Assembly (NCBI GenBank): GCA_050246915.1
Contig: JBFWVD010000007.1
Span: 1 to 64,000 of the forward strand
DNA length: 64,000 nucleotides
Reading direction: 5' to 3'
From: JBFWVD01 sp050246915
Lineage (GTDB): Bacteria > Actinomycetota > Acidimicrobiia > Acidimicrobiales > Ilumatobacteraceae
The notes beneath the pieces are model-generated. The model searched no databases. It had not been told where the DNA came from and saw nothing but the letters and a program-made list of their open reading frames with translations. Position 1 is the stretch's first letter. Every line of letters starts with the position of its first letter. Positions 17,264 to 26,444 of the stretch are shown piece by piece. Position numbers and translations under genes: made by a program.

Positions 17264-17501
17264 TGCCTTGCCTCGCTGTTCGATCGCTCAACCCGAGTGT
17301 CATCGATCGATGTCACCGGGACCCAGGGCCGGAAGGCGCACAAGACGCACCGGAAGTCCGCAAAAGCTACCAGCGCCATCGCCGGAGCGACCAAACAGGG
17401 TCCCCGCCATCGGCCGGGCCGATGACGTGACGCGGCGGATGCGATGGCTGTGGGGGGCAGGTGCCCTTGGTCGGGTTCAGAGCTGTGGGCCTACCCGTCA
17501 G

Positions 17502-17507
17502 TAGCAT
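17502..17507 (+). promoter_or_regulatory. -10 box of a probable leaderless promoter for the fakA-like gene
   Basis: TAGCAT, eight bases, then the GTG at 17516. Confidence 0.45.
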
Positions 17508-17515
17508 CGCCTGCC

Positions 17516-19273
17516 GTGACGACCACGACGACCGACCATGCCCAGCTCGTGCGAGCCGTGGTCACCTCGTTCCGTGACGCGGTGCGGGCCAACCAGGCGG
17601 CGTTGAACCGCCTGAACGTCTACCCGGTGCCTGACGGCGACACCGGCACCAACATGGCCCGCACGCTCGATGCGGTGGTCGAGGAGCTCGACACCGTGCC
17701 CAACGAGCTCGCGGCGGTGTGCAAGGCGATCAGCCACGGCTCGCTCATGGGCGCCCGGGGCAACTCGGGCGTCATCTTGAGTCAGATCCTGCGCGGGCTG
17801 TCGGACACCTTGCGCAACGCCGACATGGTCGACGCCGCGGTGCTGGCCGAAGGTCTCGACGCCGCGGCCGATGCCGCGTACTCGGCGGTGCTCAAGCCGA
17901 TCGAGGGCACCATCTTGACCGTGGCGCGCGCCGCGGGCCTCGCCGCCAAGGCCGCGGTGGCCGCCGGTGCCGATCTGCTCGGTGTGGTCGAAGCGGCCAG
18001 TGCGTCGGCCGAGGAGGCGCTCGCCCGCACCCCCGAGCTGCTCCCCGTGCTGGCCGACGCCGGGGTGGTGGATGCCGGGGGAGCAGGATACGTCTTGCTC
18101 CTGGGCGCCGCGCTCCAGGTGATCGATGGTCGCGCCGCCCCCAAGGTGGACATGCCCCTCGATGCCCTCATGCGCGAGCCCCCGTCGCATCACGCCATGG
18201 GTGTGCATGCGCACGACGTCGACCACGAGCCATCGGTCGCCGATCTCCGCTACGAGGTCATGTTCTTCCTCGACCTCCCGAGCGCGGAGATGGGCGCGGA
18301 ATCGGGCGCAGACGAGGCCGGCGCACTCGGGGCGTTCAAGCAGTCGTGGGGGGCGATCGGGGACTCGATCGTGATCGTCGGGGGTGAAGGTCTCTACAAC
18401 TGCCACGTCCACACCAACGACATCGGTGCAGCCATCGAGGCTGCGCTCGACTGTGGTGGTCGGCCCAGCAAGATCCGGGTCACCGATCTGTTCGAAGAGG
18501 TCGACGCTGAGCACGCCGCGCGCGAAGCGGGCCTGTCCGGGTCAGCAGGCGTCGCCGGGGTCGACGCGTCAATCGGAGTTGCCCCTCGATTGGGTGCACC
18601 GGTGGTCGAGCCCTCAGCGGTCGCAGTCGTGGCGGTGGCGGCCGGACGAGGTCTCATCGAACTGTTCGGATCGTTGGGTGTGGCCGAGGTGGTCGGTGGC
18701 GGCCAGACCATGAACCCGTCGACTGCCGAGTTGCTCACGGCGGTGGAGCGGGCTCCGGCGCCGTTCGTCATCGTGCTGCCCAACAACAAGAACATCGTGC
18801 CCGTGGCCGAGCAACTCGATCGCCTCACCGCCAAGCGGGTGGTGGTCGTGCCGACGGTGTCGATGCCCGAGGCGCTCGCTTCGCTCATCAACTTCGATCC
18901 CGAAGGCGACGGTGATGCGGTGGCTTCGGCCATGCGGGCCGCGTTGTCCGGGGTGCGATCCGGAGAGCTGACCCGTGCGGTCCGCGATGCCCGCAGCGAT
19001 GTGGGCGAGGTCCGCACCGGGGATTGGATCGGACTCGTGCGCGGCGACGGCATCGTGTCGGTGTCACCAGATCTGGTCGCCTCGCTGCGCAGCTTGTTGG
19101 CGGCGTTGGTGGATGACGACAGCTCGCTCGTCACCCTCATCGAAGGCGATGGCGCGTCCGATCTCGTGACCGAGTCGGCCCGGGATTGGTTGTCCGAGCA
19201 CTTCCCCGACATCGAGGTGGAGGTCCACAAAGGCGCGCAGCCGTTGTACCCCTACCTCGTCGGCGTCGAATGA
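17516..19273 (+). CDS. DhaL-domain kinase, FakA/YloV-like
   Basis: 585 residues. The N-terminal 200 residues are a DhaL (dihydroxyacetone kinase L) domain with the Mg-ATP site NVYPVPDGDTGTNMARTL and SLMGARGNSGVILSQIL. A middle domain (VMFFLDLPSAEM) and a C-terminal FakA-type domain (GQTMNPSTAELLTAVERA, then NNKNIVPVAEQL) follow. In Staphylococcus, FakA phosphorylates fatty acids held by FakB proteins, feeding host or recycled fatty acids into phospholipid. No FakB lies in the window, but plsX, which supplies the same pathway, is at 32.9 kb. 40 bp upstream of recG, a common actinobacterial neighbour. Confidence 0.9.
   Translation: MTTTTTDHAQLVRAVVTSFRDAVRANQAALNRLNVYPVPDGDTGTNMARTLDAVVEELDTVPNELAAVCKAISHGSLMGARGNSGVILSQILRGLSDTLRNADMVDAAVLAEGLDAAADAAYSAVLKPIEGTILTVARAAGLAAKAAVAAGADLLGVVEAASASAEEALARTPELLPVLADAGVVDAGGAGYVLLLGAALQVIDGRAAPKVDMPLDALMREPPSHHAMGVHAHDVDHEPSVADLRYEVMFFLDLPSAEMGAESGADEAGALGAFKQSWGAIGDSIVIVGGEGLYNCHVHTNDIGAAIEAALDCGGRPSKIRVTDLFEEVDAEHAAREAGLSGSAGVAGVDASIGVAPRLGAPVVEPSAVAVVAVAAGRGLIELFGSLGVAEVVGGGQTMNPSTAELLTAVERAPAPFVIVLPNNKNIVPVAEQLDRLTAKRVVVVPTVSMPEALASLINFDPEGDGDAVASAMRAALSGVRSGELTRAVRDARSDVGEVRTGDWIGLVRGDGIVSVSPDLVASLRSLLAALVDDDSSLVTLIEGDGASDLVTESARDWLSEHFPDIEVEVHKGAQPLYPYLVGVE
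18568..18583. repeat. Interspersed word GTCAA-N6-TTGCC
   Basis: GTCAATCGGAGTTGCC, encoding S-I-G-V-A in a variable loop of the FakA-like protein. Confidence 0.45.
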
Positions 19274-19313
19274 TCGCTCCTGTGATGACCCGGCACGCTG
19301 CGAGCGCCGTGCC

Positions 19314-21455
19314 GTGAACGTCGCCAATCCATCGCCGCTGACGCTGGCGGAGTTGGCCGCAAAGCCGGTGTCGGTGCTCAAGGGCGTGGGAGACAAACGC
19401 GCAGCGGGTCTGGCCGACATGGGCATTGCCAACGTGCTCGATCTCATCACGCACTACCCGCGCCGATACGTCGATCGCACCAACGAGGCACGCATCCGCG
19501 ACCTGGTGGCTGGAGAAGAGGCCACGGTCTTGGTGACGGTGCGCAGCGTCAACAAGCGCACCACGGCGAACCGGCGCACGATGGTGACCGTCGAGGTGGG
19601 CGATGCTTCGGGTCGGTTGTCGTTGGTGTTCTTCAACCAGCCGTGGCGCGAGAAGCAACTCAAGCCGGGACTCTCCATCGCGCTGTTCGGCAAGGCGGAC
19701 GTGTACCGAGGCGGGTTGCAGATGACGAACCCGGTGGTCGATCTGATCGGCGATCGCACGTCGCGCATCGTGCCGATGTACCCCCAGTCGGAGAAGGCGG
19801 GTCTGTTCACATGGGACCTGGCCGGGTTCGTGGAGGAAGCATTGAACCGATGCCGGCCGCGTGGGCTGGCCGATCCGTTGCCTGTCGACGTGCTCGATCG
19901 TTTGGACATGGTCGATCGAGACCACGCGGTGCGAGCCATTCATCTCCCCGAGTCGATGGCCGAGGCCATGGCGGCGCGCAAGCGTCTCGTGTTCGACGAG
20001 TTGCTCCGTGTGCAGTTGGCGCTCGTGTTGCGCAAGCGCGCCATCGAAGCGGGGCGCCAGGGCATCGAACACGCGGTCGGCGGTGAGTTGGTGCGACGGT
20101 TCCATGCCGCTTTGCCGTTCCCGCTCACCGGAGCGCAGGCTCGCGCCATCAGCGAGATCGATGCCGACCTTGCTTCGCCGATCCCGATGCACCGTCTACT
20201 GCAAGGTGATGTGGGCTCCGGCAAGACGGTGGTCGCCGTGACCACCTTGCTCTCAGCCGTCGAAGGTGGCCATCAGGGGGCGCTCATGGCGCCCACCGAG
20301 GTGCTCGCCGAGCAGCACTTCGCCGGCATGCGAGCGTTGCTCGCCGATCTGTCGGTTCCCGATCCGGGCAGCATCTTCGGTGATCGGCCGCTGTCGGTGG
20401 CGCTGCTCACCAACCGCGTGACTGGTCCCGAGCGGCGTCGGGTGATGGAGGGCCTTGCCGATGGCTCGATCGATCTGGTCGTCGGAACCCACGCCCTCAT
20501 CCAAGACGCCGTCGAGTTCCGATCGCTGGGCGCGGTCGTGGTGGACGAGCAACACCGCTTCGGTGTCGAGCAGCGCGCTGCGCTGCGGGCGAAGTCGGGT
20601 GTCGGGCAGATCACCGTGCCCGATGTGTTGGTGATGACGGCGACGCCGATCCCTCGAACCGCGGCGATGACCGTGTACGGCGATCTCGACGTGAGCGTGC
20701 TCGATGAGTTGCCACCGGGTCGCACGCCGATCGTGACGCACTGGGTGCAAGGTCCCTTGGCCGAAGAGGCAATGTGGGCGCACGTGCGCGAGCAGATCGA
20801 CGAGGGCCGCCAGGTGTACGTGGTGTGCCCGCTCATCGAGGAGTCCGAGAAGCTCGAGGTGGCATCGGCACAGGAGACCTACGAACGGCTCTCGAACGTG
20901 GAGTTGCGCGGACTGCAACTGGGGTTGCTGCACGGTCGCATGAGTTCGGCCGAGAAGGACCTCGTGATGGGTCGCTTCCGTAGTGGCGAGTTGCACGCGC
21001 TCGTGGCCACCACGGTGATCGAGGTCGGCGTCGACGTACCGAACGCGACGGTCATGGTCATCGTGGATGCCGATCGCTTCGGCATAGCGCAGCTCCATCA
21101 GCTGCGTGGCCGCGTCGGGCGTGGGCGACACGCGTCGTTTTGTTACCTGCTCGGCGGTGAGGAGGGTGAGCCATCGCCGCGGCTCGAGGCATTGGTGGCA
21201 TCGACCGATGGGTTCGAGTTGGCCGAGGTCGATCTCGAACTGCGCGGCGAAGGGACGCTCATGAGCTCAGGTCAATCGGGCAGATCAGACCTGAAGTTGG
21301 CATCACTGCGTCGCGACAAGAAGTGGGTCGCGGTGGCGCGCGAGGTTGCGTTCGAACTCGTCGATCGCGCGCTCGTGAGCGAGGGATCGTTACTTGCCGA
21401 GGAGCTGTCGATGCTCATCGCTGATGACGAGCGCGAGTACCTGTTCAAGAACTGA
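19314..21455 (+). CDS. recG: ATP-dependent DNA helicase RecG
   Basis: 713 residues. The wedge (OB) domain at the N-terminus holds VSVLKGVGDKRAAGL and DLITHYPRRYVDR. Helicase motifs follow: HRLLQGDVGSGKTVVAVTTL (Walker A), VDEQHRFGVEQR (DEQH box), LVMTATPIPRTAAMT, GRVGRGRHASFCYLL. RecG remodels stalled forks and branched DNA. The start is GTG 19314. Genes on either side: fakA upstream as expected; downstream the usual rsmD-coaD pair is displaced by about 9 kb. Confidence 0.97.
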   Translation: MNVANPSPLTLAELAAKPVSVLKGVGDKRAAGLADMGIANVLDLITHYPRRYVDRTNEARIRDLVAGEEATVLVTVRSVNKRTTANRRTMVTVEVGDASGRLSLVFFNQPWREKQLKPGLSIALFGKADVYRGGLQMTNPVVDLIGDRTSRIVPMYPQSEKAGLFTWDLAGFVEEALNRCRPRGLADPLPVDVLDRLDMVDRDHAVRAIHLPESMAEAMAARKRLVFDELLRVQLALVLRKRAIEAGRQGIEHAVGGELVRRFHAALPFPLTGAQARAISEIDADLASPIPMHRLLQGDVGSGKTVVAVTTLLSAVEGGHQGALMAPTEVLAEQHFAGMRALLADLSVPDPGSIFGDRPLSVALLTNRVTGPERRRVMEGLADGSIDLVVGTHALIQDAVEFRSLGAVVVDEQHRFGVEQRAALRAKSGVGQITVPDVLVMTATPIPRTAAMTVYGDLDVSVLDELPPGRTPIVTHWVQGPLAEEAMWAHVREQIDEGRQVYVVCPLIEESEKLEVASAQETYERLSNVELRGLQLGLLHGRMSSAEKDLVMGRFRSGELHALVATTVIEVGVDVPNATVMVIVDADRFGIAQLHQLRGRVGRGRHASFCYLLGGEEGEPSPRLEALVASTDGFELAEVDLELRGEGTLMSSGQSGRSDLKLASLRRDKKWVAVAREVAFELVDRALVSEGSLLAEELSMLIADDEREYLFKN

Positions 21456-21532
21456 GCGCTTCCCAACGCATGCAATCACTCGGTAGTGTCGCCGCCACTG
21501 TCCGTCGGCCTGCGTGAAGGAGTTGGGCGATC

Positions 21533-22444
21533 GTGAATTCTCTTCCGCCCCCTCCAGCGGGGAGCGCACCGTTGCCGCCTCCCAACGCGACGACTGCTGA
21601 TCCACTCGAGTTGACGCTGAGTCGAAAGCAGACGTGGTTGCAGCGTTACTGGGCATTGCCGGTCGTGCTCGCGCTCGGCGTTGCCGCCATCGTTGCCATC
21701 CTCATCGCTGACACGACGGGCAAGGACAAATCAGCAACGGGCACGACGTCGTCGGTGGCAGAGGGAGACACGATCCCGACCACTCCCGCCGTCACCAATG
21801 CGGACACCACCGTCGTGACGTTGCCGGCAACCACTGTTGCCCCGGTCCCCGAGACCACAGTGGCTGAGCCGGCCACGACTGCTGCGACCGAGACGACGGT
21901 CTCGACGAGCTCGGTGCCGACAAGTGCTCCTCCGACATCGGCAGCGCCGATCGCGCCCCTGCAACTCGTCGGAAAGCTCGACGGTGTCGTCGACGTGAGC
22001 GGTCACACACCGTCGATGATGACCATCACCTGCAACGGCAGCAGGGCGTTCATCGTCACGGCACTCGATGCCAACGGCCGAACGGTGGACGTCCTGATCG
22101 ACAAGGTGGGCAAGTACAGCGGCACGGTGGCTGTCCTCGATCCATCGGTCACCTCGTTGCAGATCGAGTCGTCGGGGAACTGGACCATCGATGTCGCCGA
22201 TCTCGCGAGCGCACCGCGGGTATCGGGAGCAAACTCCGGAACTGGTGATGGTGTCTTCATCCGAGATGACGCGGCCGCCGGTTCTGTTCGAGTCACCCAT
22301 TCGGGGCGCGGGGCGTTCTCGGTCAAGACCAGCACTGGCGCGGTGGTGGCCGAGGGCACCGGTGCGTTCGACGCGACAGTGCCGGTGCCGGGCGGACCGG
22401 TGGTGCTCGTCGTGCGAGCCGACGGAGCGTGGTCGATCACTTAG
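21533..22444 (+). CDS. Single-pass membrane protein with duplicated beta domain
   Basis: 303 residues. A Pro-rich cytoplasmic head, one membrane helix at about residues 41-61 (YWALPVVLALGVAAIVAILI), a long Thr/Ser/Val linker, then an outside domain. That domain seems to hold two similar halves: SRAFIVTALDANGRTVDVL ending in SGNWTIDV, and GRGAFSVKTSTGAVVAEGTG ending in DGAWSIT. No enzyme motif is present and the family is not recognised; a surface-binding role is a guess. Start GTG 21533 with an AAGGAG site ten bases upstream. It opens the 9-kb block between recG and rsmD. Confidence 0.75.
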   Translation: MNSLPPPPAGSAPLPPPNATTADPLELTLSRKQTWLQRYWALPVVLALGVAAIVAILIADTTGKDKSATGTTSSVAEGDTIPTTPAVTNADTTVVTLPATTVAPVPETTVAEPATTAATETTVSTSSVPTSAPPTSAAPIAPLQLVGKLDGVVDVSGHTPSMMTITCNGSRAFIVTALDANGRTVDVLIDKVGKYSGTVAVLDPSVTSLQIESSGNWTIDVADLASAPRVSGANSGTGDGVFIRDDAAAGSVRVTHSGRGAFSVKTSTGAVVAEGTGAFDATVPVPGGPVVLVVRADGAWSIT

Positions 22445-22447
22445 CGT
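22442..22447 (+). promoter_or_regulatory. -10 box of a probable leaderless promoter for the epimerase gene
   Basis: TAGCGT, then six bases, then the ATG at 22454. The box overlaps the stop codon of the preceding gene. Confidence 0.5.
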
Positions 22448-22453
22448 TCGGCG

Positions 22454-23437
22454 ATGCGCATCCTCATCGTCGGCGGAACCCGATTCGTCGGTCGCCACAT
22501 CGTGCACGCTGCGCTGCGCGCGGGGCACGAGGTCACCTTGTTCAACCGTGGCCGTAGCGGCTCGGATCTGTTCCCTGACGTCCCGCACCTCACCGGCGAT
22601 CGCGATGGCGATCTGTCCGCGCTGGCGAGCAGTGAGTGGGACGCGACCGTGGACACCTGTGCATATGTGCCGCGCCAGGTGCACGCGTTGGCTGACGCGC
22701 TGGGAGAGCGCGGCGGCCAGATGGTGTTCATCTCCAGCGTCTCGGTGTACGGCGCGCCCACCATCGGCTACGACGAGCAGAGCCCGCTCATCGAGTTGGG
22801 CGACCCCACCGTCGAGACGATCACCAATGACACCTACGGCGGGCTCAAGGTGTTGTCCGAGCGTGCCGCCACAGAACGTTTCGGTGCCGACACCCTGCTC
22901 GTGCGACCGACCTATGTGGTCGGCCCCGACGATCACACGTATCGATTCCCTTGGTGGGTGAGCCGCCTGGCCCGCGGCGGTGAGGTGCTCGCCCCCGGAC
23001 CGGCCGACGACCCTGCGCAGGTGATCGACGCCCGCGACATGGCGACATGGATCGTGTCGATGATCGAACGACGTGCCCCAGGGGTGTTCCACACCGTCGG
23101 ACCCGAACAGCCCATCACCTGGGGTCAGTTGCTCGAGACGATCGCTGCCCAGGTGGCGCCGCCAGGGACCGCGCTGTCGTGGGTGCCGGCGTCGTTGCTG
23201 CGCGAGGAAGGCCTGGACGGCATGACGCTGCCGCTGTGGGCCGGCGACGAACCCGACGCGCTGATGAGCGCAGCGAGTCCGGCCGCGGCGCTCGCCGCAG
23301 GGTTGCGAATCCGGCCGTTGAGCGAGACGATCGCAGACACGCTCGAGTGGACTCGCACCCACGATCGACCGGCACACATCGGGCTCGACCCGAAACGAGA
23401 AGCGGCGATCCTCGAACGATGGCGCGCTGCCCGCTGA
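22454..23437 (+). CDS. NAD-dependent epimerase/dehydratase family protein (extended SDR)
   Basis: 327 residues. The nucleotide motif is MRILIVGGTRFVGRHIV (GGTxFVG), close to the branch that includes isoflavone reductase-like and chloroplast stem-loop-binding proteins. The active site is MVFISSVSVYG with Tyr and Lys in TYGGLKVLSE. The C-terminal half has the sugar-nucleotide or substrate-binding pattern LVRPTYVVGPDDHTYRFPWW. Substrate not readable. It stands 80 bp before an unrelated SDR and has its own probable promoter. Confidence 0.88.
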   Translation: MRILIVGGTRFVGRHIVHAALRAGHEVTLFNRGRSGSDLFPDVPHLTGDRDGDLSALASSEWDATVDTCAYVPRQVHALADALGERGGQMVFISSVSVYGAPTIGYDEQSPLIELGDPTVETITNDTYGGLKVLSERAATERFGADTLLVRPTYVVGPDDHTYRFPWWVSRLARGGEVLAPGPADDPAQVIDARDMATWIVSMIERRAPGVFHTVGPEQPITWGQLLETIAAQVAPPGTALSWVPASLLREEGLDGMTLPLWAGDEPDALMSAASPAAALAAGLRIRPLSETIADTLEWTRTHDRPAHIGLDPKREAAILERWRAAR

Positions 23438-23503
23438 TCGAACCGTGTTGAACGCTTGCCCGGAGCTCCGAGCCTCGGTGGACCGGCCGCCGGTGCAAGC
23501 AGG

Positions 23504-23509
23504 TAGCGT
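23504..23509 (+). promoter_or_regulatory. -10 box of a probable leaderless promoter for the SDR gene
   Basis: TAGCGT and seven bases before the ATG at 23517; the same hexamer as at 22442. Confidence 0.5.
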
Positions 23510-23516
23510 GCGACGC

Positions 23517-24281
23517 ATGGGGAATCGTCTCGAAGGTCGTGTCGCGTTGGTGTCGGGTTCCACTCGGGGGATCGGTCGTTCGATCGCCGAGTTGTTCGCC
23601 GCCGAGGGAGCAAAGGTGGCGGTCACCGGTCGCACCGTCGACCGGGGCCAGAAGGTGGTGCAACGGATCCGAGAGGCCGGGGGCGAGGCAGAGTTCTTCG
23701 CCCTCGACGTCACGGACGAATCGAGCGTGCGCGACGTCATCGCCGCCACGGTCGACCGCTTCGGTGCTCTCACCACCCTCATCAACAACGCCGCGCCCAC
23801 CGCCACGGTGGCCAGCACTTTCAAGCCCATCGCCGAGTACACCACCGACGAGTGGAACGCGATCCTCGTGGGCACCCTCACCGGCAACGTGTTCTGGGCG
23901 TCGAAGTACGCATGGCCGCATCTGCAGGCTGCGCCGGGGGCCACCATCGTCAACATCTCCTCGGGTGCGGCGACGATGGGACAGACCGGCCTCGGTGCCT
24001 ACGCCGCGGCCAAGGGGGGCATGAACAGCCTCACCCGCACGCTGGCGGTCGAGGGGCAGCCCCACGACATCCGCTGCAATGCCATCATCGTGGGCCGCGT
24101 CGTTGCCGGGTCGAGCGACACCGGCGCCGGCATGATCAAGAACTCTGCCGCCATCGGCAACCCGCTGCAGATCGCGACCACCGCGTTGTTCCTGTCATGT
24201 GCCGATTCGTCGTTCATCAACGGTGACCTCATCACCGCGGACGGCGGGTTGGCCATGAACGGCGACGTGCACATGCAATGA
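23517..24281 (+). CDS. Short-chain dehydrogenase/reductase coupled to a molybdoenzyme
   Basis: 254 residues, classical SDR. Cofactor motif SGSTRGIGRSIAELF (SGxxxGIG), NNAAP in the central strand, active-site Ser in NISSGAATMG and YAAAKGGMNSL for Tyr/Lys. The C-terminus FINGDLITADGGLAMNGD is typical of the family. The motif order predicts NAD(P)-dependent oxidation or reduction of an alcohol or ketone. The stop codon TGA overlaps the ATG of the molybdopterin oxidoreductase (ATGA at 24278), implying coupled translation and perhaps a shared substrate. Confidence 0.92.
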   Translation: MGNRLEGRVALVSGSTRGIGRSIAELFAAEGAKVAVTGRTVDRGQKVVQRIREAGGEAEFFALDVTDESSVRDVIAATVDRFGALTTLINNAAPTATVASTFKPIAEYTTDEWNAILVGTLTGNVFWASKYAWPHLQAAPGATIVNISSGAATMGQTGLGAYAAAKGGMNSLTRTLAVEGQPHDIRCNAIIVGRVVAGSSDTGAGMIKNSAAIGNPLQIATTALFLSCADSSFINGDLITADGGLAMNGDVHMQ

Positions 24282-26332
24282 GCGACGTTCGCACCGTCCA
24301 CACCTTCTGTCGCATCTGCCAGGCTGCTTGCGGGCTCCTCGTCGACGTCCGCACCGATACCGATGGCAGCGAGCACGTCGTCAAGGTGAGCGGTGATCCC
24401 GATCATCCGCTCACCCGCGGGTACACGTGCTCCAAAGGCCGCGCCGCCGGCGACCAGCATCATCACCCGGACCGGCTCGACCATCCCGAGATGCGGGGAG
24501 CGCACGCCCCGTGGGACGTGGTGCTCGATGATCTCGGTGAGCGTCTCCGAAGCATCATCGACACCCACGGACCCGACGCCGTGGCCGTGTATCGCTCCGT
24601 GGCGTGGGCCTTCGACTCCACCGGCCGCTTCTTCATCGATTCGATGGCTCGCGGTCTGCGCACCAAGCAGATCTACAGCTCGGTCACCATCGACACTCCG
24701 GCCAAGCTCCTGGTTCCCGATCTCATGGGCGGCTCGCCCTATCTCACGCCGCTTCCCGACCGCGAGCAATTGCAGTTGCTCATCTTGGTGGGGCAGAACC
24801 CGATCGTCTCCCACGGTCACGGCATCTCGTGGCCCACCGCGCTCAGCGACTTCCGCTCCATGCGAGCGCGAGGCGGTGCCCTGGTGGTCGTCGACCCGCG
24901 CACCACCGAGAGCGCGGCCAACGCCGATCTGCATCTCGCCGCCCGCCCGGGCACGGACGCCGCGCTGCTCGCGTTCCTGGTGCGCCACGCGCTCGCCCAT
25001 CGTCCCGATGCCGCCTATCTCGCGGCGGTGGCGATGCCCGGTTCGATCGAACGACTCACTGCCGCGGTCGCCTCGTTCGATCTCGACACCACTGCTGTGT
25101 GGTGCGACGTGCAGCGCTCTGATCTCGAGCGGCTCGCCGCACTCGTCACCTCGACCCCGCGCCTGGCGGCGATGTGCGGAACGGGTACATCGATGGGCCC
25201 GACGCCCAACGTTGCGGAATGGCTGGCTTGGGCGCTCAACGCCGTCACCGGCAGCCTCGATCGCCGCGGCGGCATCGTGTTCAACCCCGGGTTCCTCCGG
25301 CCGCAAGAAGGCGGCCTCACCAGTCGGCCCCGCTTCACCGGTCCCAGCGCCACGTCGCGGCCGGAGTTGTCCCATCAGTTCGGCGAGCTGCCGTGCACCG
25401 TGCTGGCAGATGAGATCGCGTCGGGTTCGGTGAAGGCACTGTTGGTGTTCGGAGGCAACCCAGCCAACGTGTTCCCCGACGCCGCCAAGGTCGATGGGGC
25501 ATTGCGTTCACTCGACGTGCTCGCAGTGTGTGAGACCCGTCGCACCGCGACCACCGCCGTGGCCACGCACGTGTTGCCGGGTACCGGCCAGTTCGAGCGA
25601 GCGGATCTTCCTGCGTTCTTCGACGGAGCGTTCCCCGAGGTCTTCACCCAATACGCCAACCGAGTCGTTGCTCCCGTCGCGGAGCGACGGCCGACGTGGT
25701 GGATCGCCGCACAGATCGGCACTCGCCTGGGTGTCGGGTTGCCATCACAGCCCGATGCAATTGGGATTGACGCGGACGATGCGTTGCTGGAGGCGAGTTG
25801 TCGTCGGTCGCGGGCCGATTTCGCCGCGATCAAGGCCGCGCCCAGCGGACTGATCGCCGAGAGCGCGCCCGATGTCGGGTGGCTCATCCCCGACGGGTTG
25901 CCCAACGGGCATCTCGATCTCGCGCCGGTCGAGTTCGTGACCCAGTTGGCGGCATTCGCCAACGGGCCACGCCCGGACGGTTCGCTCGTGCTGGTGAACC
26001 GCCGACTGCCGCAGCAGATGAACTCGATGCTGAGCGAGCTGGACCCATCACGCCCCGCCGCGCGCTCGACCCGCCCGACGTTGCTCATCCACCCAGATGA
26101 CGCCGACGAACATGACCTCATCGAGGGGGAGCCGGCTGTGGTGCGGTCCGCTCACGGCGAGACCACCGCGGTCACCGAACGCTCGACGGCGATGCGTCGC
26201 GGTGTCGTGTCGATCCCACATGGCTTCGGTACCCCCGAAGTGAACCGCCTCACCTCCGACACCGTCGGGGTCGATCCGCTGACCGGCATGCCCCGGTTCT
26301 CGGGCCTCGCCGTCACCGTACGACCAGCCTGA
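24278..26332 (+). CDS. Molybdopterin oxidoreductase with N-terminal 4Fe-4S site
   Basis: 684 residues of the DMSO reductase/formate dehydrogenase superfamily. The Cys cluster is FCRICQAACGLL (CxxCxxxC) with the fourth Cys in GYTCSKGRA, so a 4Fe-4S centre is expected. Bis-MGD binding segments follow: VGQNPIVSHGHGISWP, VVDPRTTESAANADLHLAAR, and the C-terminal molydopterin-dinucleotide domain with NRRLPQQMNSMLSEL. The Mo-ligand residue could not be placed confidently. No twin-arginine signal is present, so it is probably cytoplasmic. Substrate unknown; some formate dehydrogenases and acetylene hydratase-like enzymes share this layout. Coupled to the upstream SDR. Confidence 0.88.
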   Translation: MSDVRTVHTFCRICQAACGLLVDVRTDTDGSEHVVKVSGDPDHPLTRGYTCSKGRAAGDQHHHPDRLDHPEMRGAHAPWDVVLDDLGERLRSIIDTHGPDAVAVYRSVAWAFDSTGRFFIDSMARGLRTKQIYSSVTIDTPAKLLVPDLMGGSPYLTPLPDREQLQLLILVGQNPIVSHGHGISWPTALSDFRSMRARGGALVVVDPRTTESAANADLHLAARPGTDAALLAFLVRHALAHRPDAAYLAAVAMPGSIERLTAAVASFDLDTTAVWCDVQRSDLERLAALVTSTPRLAAMCGTGTSMGPTPNVAEWLAWALNAVTGSLDRRGGIVFNPGFLRPQEGGLTSRPRFTGPSATSRPELSHQFGELPCTVLADEIASGSVKALLVFGGNPANVFPDAAKVDGALRSLDVLAVCETRRTATTAVATHVLPGTGQFERADLPAFFDGAFPEVFTQYANRVVAPVAERRPTWWIAAQIGTRLGVGLPSQPDAIGIDADDALLEASCRRSRADFAAIKAAPSGLIAESAPDVGWLIPDGLPNGHLDLAPVEFVTQLAAFANGPRPDGSLVLVNRRLPQQMNSMLSELDPSRPAARSTRPTLLIHPDDADEHDLIEGEPAVVRSAHGETTAVTERSTAMRRGVVSIPHGFGTPEVNRLTSDTVGVDPLTGMPRFSGLAVTVRPA

Positions 26333-26431
26333 ACGCTGGACCATCCCGAACCGATCTGCCATCCAAGGTGGATTTGCTTACGAATCACGAAACATGAGGT
26401 TCGGGTCGGTCACCAGCGCCGAGATCGTCCC

Positions 26432-26437
26432 TACCAT
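26432..26437 (+). promoter_or_regulatory. -10 box of a probable leaderless promoter for the two-component system
   Basis: TACCAT, then seven bases, then the GTG at 26445. This spacing is the reason that start is preferred over the ATGs at 26394 and 26436. Confidence 0.45.
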
Positions 26438-26444
26438 GCGAGAT

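Noticed and set aside
21731..23956. A 741-codon minus-strand open frame across three plus-strand genes
   Set aside because: It lies opposite a lipid-anchored-type protein and two enzymes with clear motifs, and is rich in Arg/His/Cys with no family.
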